64,000 nucleotides of DNA, from the NCBI RefSeq assembly GCF_013410065.1, contig NZ_JACCCW010000001.1, forward strand, positions 1,545,187-1,609,186. Reading direction: 5' to 3'. The notes below the pieces were generated by a model. The model was not told the DNA's origin. It saw only the letters and a program-made list of their open reading frames with translations, and made no database searches. This DNA is from Granulicella arctica (GTDB lineage: Bacteria > Acidobacteriota > Terriglobia > Terriglobales > Acidobacteriaceae). The position numbers and the translations under genes are program-made. Below are positions 63,315-64,000 of this stretch, one piece after another (the first letter of the stretch is position 1; every line of letters starts with the position of its first letter).

Positions 63315-64000
63315 ATGGCGCAGTTGATTGGGAAAGTAGCATTCGTTACTGGTGCATCGCGCGGCATCGGGGCAGCCATCGCAGAGCGACTTTCAGCGGA
63401 CGGAGCCAGTGTGGCAATTACCTATGCGAGAGACCCTGAGGGAGCTGCGGCGGTCGTCAAGAGCATCGAAAGCAAGGGCGGCAAAGCCATAGCCTTCAGA
63501 GCGGACGTGACGAACGCCGCAGCAGTCCGAGAGGCGATTGAAAGCGCCGTAGCCAGCCTCGGTCGATTGGACATTCTCGTGAATAACGCTGGCTTGGCTA
63601 TCCCAAAGAAGTTTGAAGAGACGACCCTGGAAGACTTCGACCGCATCATTGGCACAAACCTGCGTGGCGTCTTCATTACGACGCAGGTCGTGTTAGAACA
63701 CATGAATGAGAACGGGCGCATTATCAATATTGGCTCGTGCGTAGGTGAGCGTGCGATGATGCTCGGTCTGGTTGCATACGCTTCGACGAAGGGCGCTGTG
63801 AAAATGTTCACACAAGCCCTTGCGCGAGAAGTTGGCGACCGTGGCATCACCGTCAATAATGTGCAACCTGGCCCGATCGACACGGATTTCAACCCCGCCG
63901 ACGGACATCGGGCAACTGCGTGGAAAGCGGCGATCGCACTCAACCGGTATGGTCGAGTCGATGAAGTCGCCGCCCTGGTTGCTTTTGTCGCGGGTCCCGA
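63315..64000 (+). CDS. SDR-family NAD(P)-dependent oxidoreductase, cut by the window end
   Basis: The 228 visible residues start MAQLIGKVAFVTGASRGIG (cofactor glycine motif), then LDILVNNAG, INIGSC (catalytic Ser region), YASTK (catalytic Tyr and Lys) and VNNVQPGPIDTDF. This is the classical SDR form, near 3-oxoacyl-ACP reductases and glucose dehydrogenases. AAAGAGGAG precedes ATG 63315. About 20-30 residues should lie beyond 64000. Substrate unknown. Confidence 0.9.
   Translation, partial: MAQLIGKVAFVTGASRGIGAAIAERLSADGASVAITYARDPEGAAAVVKSIESKGGKAIAFRADVTNAAAVREAIESAVASLGRLDILVNNAGLAIPKKFEETTLEDFDRIIGTNLRGVFITTQVVLEHMNENGRIINIGSCVGERAMMLGLVAYASTKGAVKMFTQALAREVGDRGITVNNVQPGPIDTDFNPADGHRATAWKAAIALNRYGRVDEVAALVAFVAGP

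Noticed and set aside
1..64000. CRISPR arrays, tRNA and rRNA genes
   Set aside because: No spaced repeats and no cloverleaf or rRNA signature sequences were seen on reading.

Overview
The window looks like chromosome of a soil Acidobacteriota (Terriglobia, of the Granulicella, Terriglobus or Edaphobacter type). The reasons are: two very large Oar-like TonB-dependent receptors with N-terminal carboxypeptidase-regulatory domains, a TIGR03435/DUF3738 protein, the acidobacterial 'FLELVVERA...RVRANDVRRRL' regulator domain, an ECF42 sigma factor paired with a YCII/DGPF protein, and many secreted glycoside hydrolases. This is judged from reading the proteins; no database search was possible.

Layout. 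(1) 263-2117: a candidate ECF42-type promoter, a YCII/DGPF protein and its ECF42 sigma factor with a long C-terminal extension. (2) 2286-17999: a divergent FadR-type regulator and a nine-gene carbohydrate operon: TonB receptor, GH39, MFS sugar-acid carrier, RhmD-like dehydratase, FAH-fold AraD1/XylX-like dehydratase, beta-hydroxyacid dehydrogenase, alpha-ketoglutarate semialdehyde dehydrogenase, GH3 and a secreted beta-propeller-like protein. The set reads as beta-xyloside cleavage plus a non-phosphorylative (Weimberg-like) pentonate route to 2-oxoglutarate. The two divergent promoters share a 19-bp operator-like element. (3) 18294-38491: a second, larger polysaccharide region: GH2, a LacI regulator, a large secreted protein of unknown activity, a second TonB receptor, GH43, a broken LacI gene, GH51, an alginate-lyase-family protein and GH31. 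Matching palindromes (TAATAACGTTAT) precede the lyase and GH31 genes. (4) 39632-42469: an acidobacterial membrane regulator, then a scar in which the 5' end of a lyase-family gene abuts the 3' half of a large serine recombinase. (5) 42470-44280: a compact three-gene operon: a 55-residue peptide ending in His-Gly-Cys, an isoprenoid-synthase-like protein with a DDxxD motif, and a 2-oxoglutarate/Fe(II) oxygenase-like protein. This is the best candidate for an undescribed system, possibly a modified peptide or terpenoid. (6) 44478-49088: DUF3738 protein, alpha/beta hydrolase, two tandem AraC regulators and a LolA-like protein. (7) 49447-54503: TolC / YtcA lipoprotein / HlyD / FUSC export operon. 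(8) 54646-61806: five more alpha/beta hydrolases, two with Tat signals and one fused to a glyoxalase (VOC) domain, around an orphan NarL-type response regulator. (9) 62020-64000: an ECF sigma factor, a gutted glycosyltransferase that has kept its terminator, and a truncated SDR oxidoreductase.

Recurring themes are polymer uptake and hydrolysis with local regulators, and visible gene decay (five broken or fragmentary genes). No tRNA, rRNA or CRISPR array was seen.
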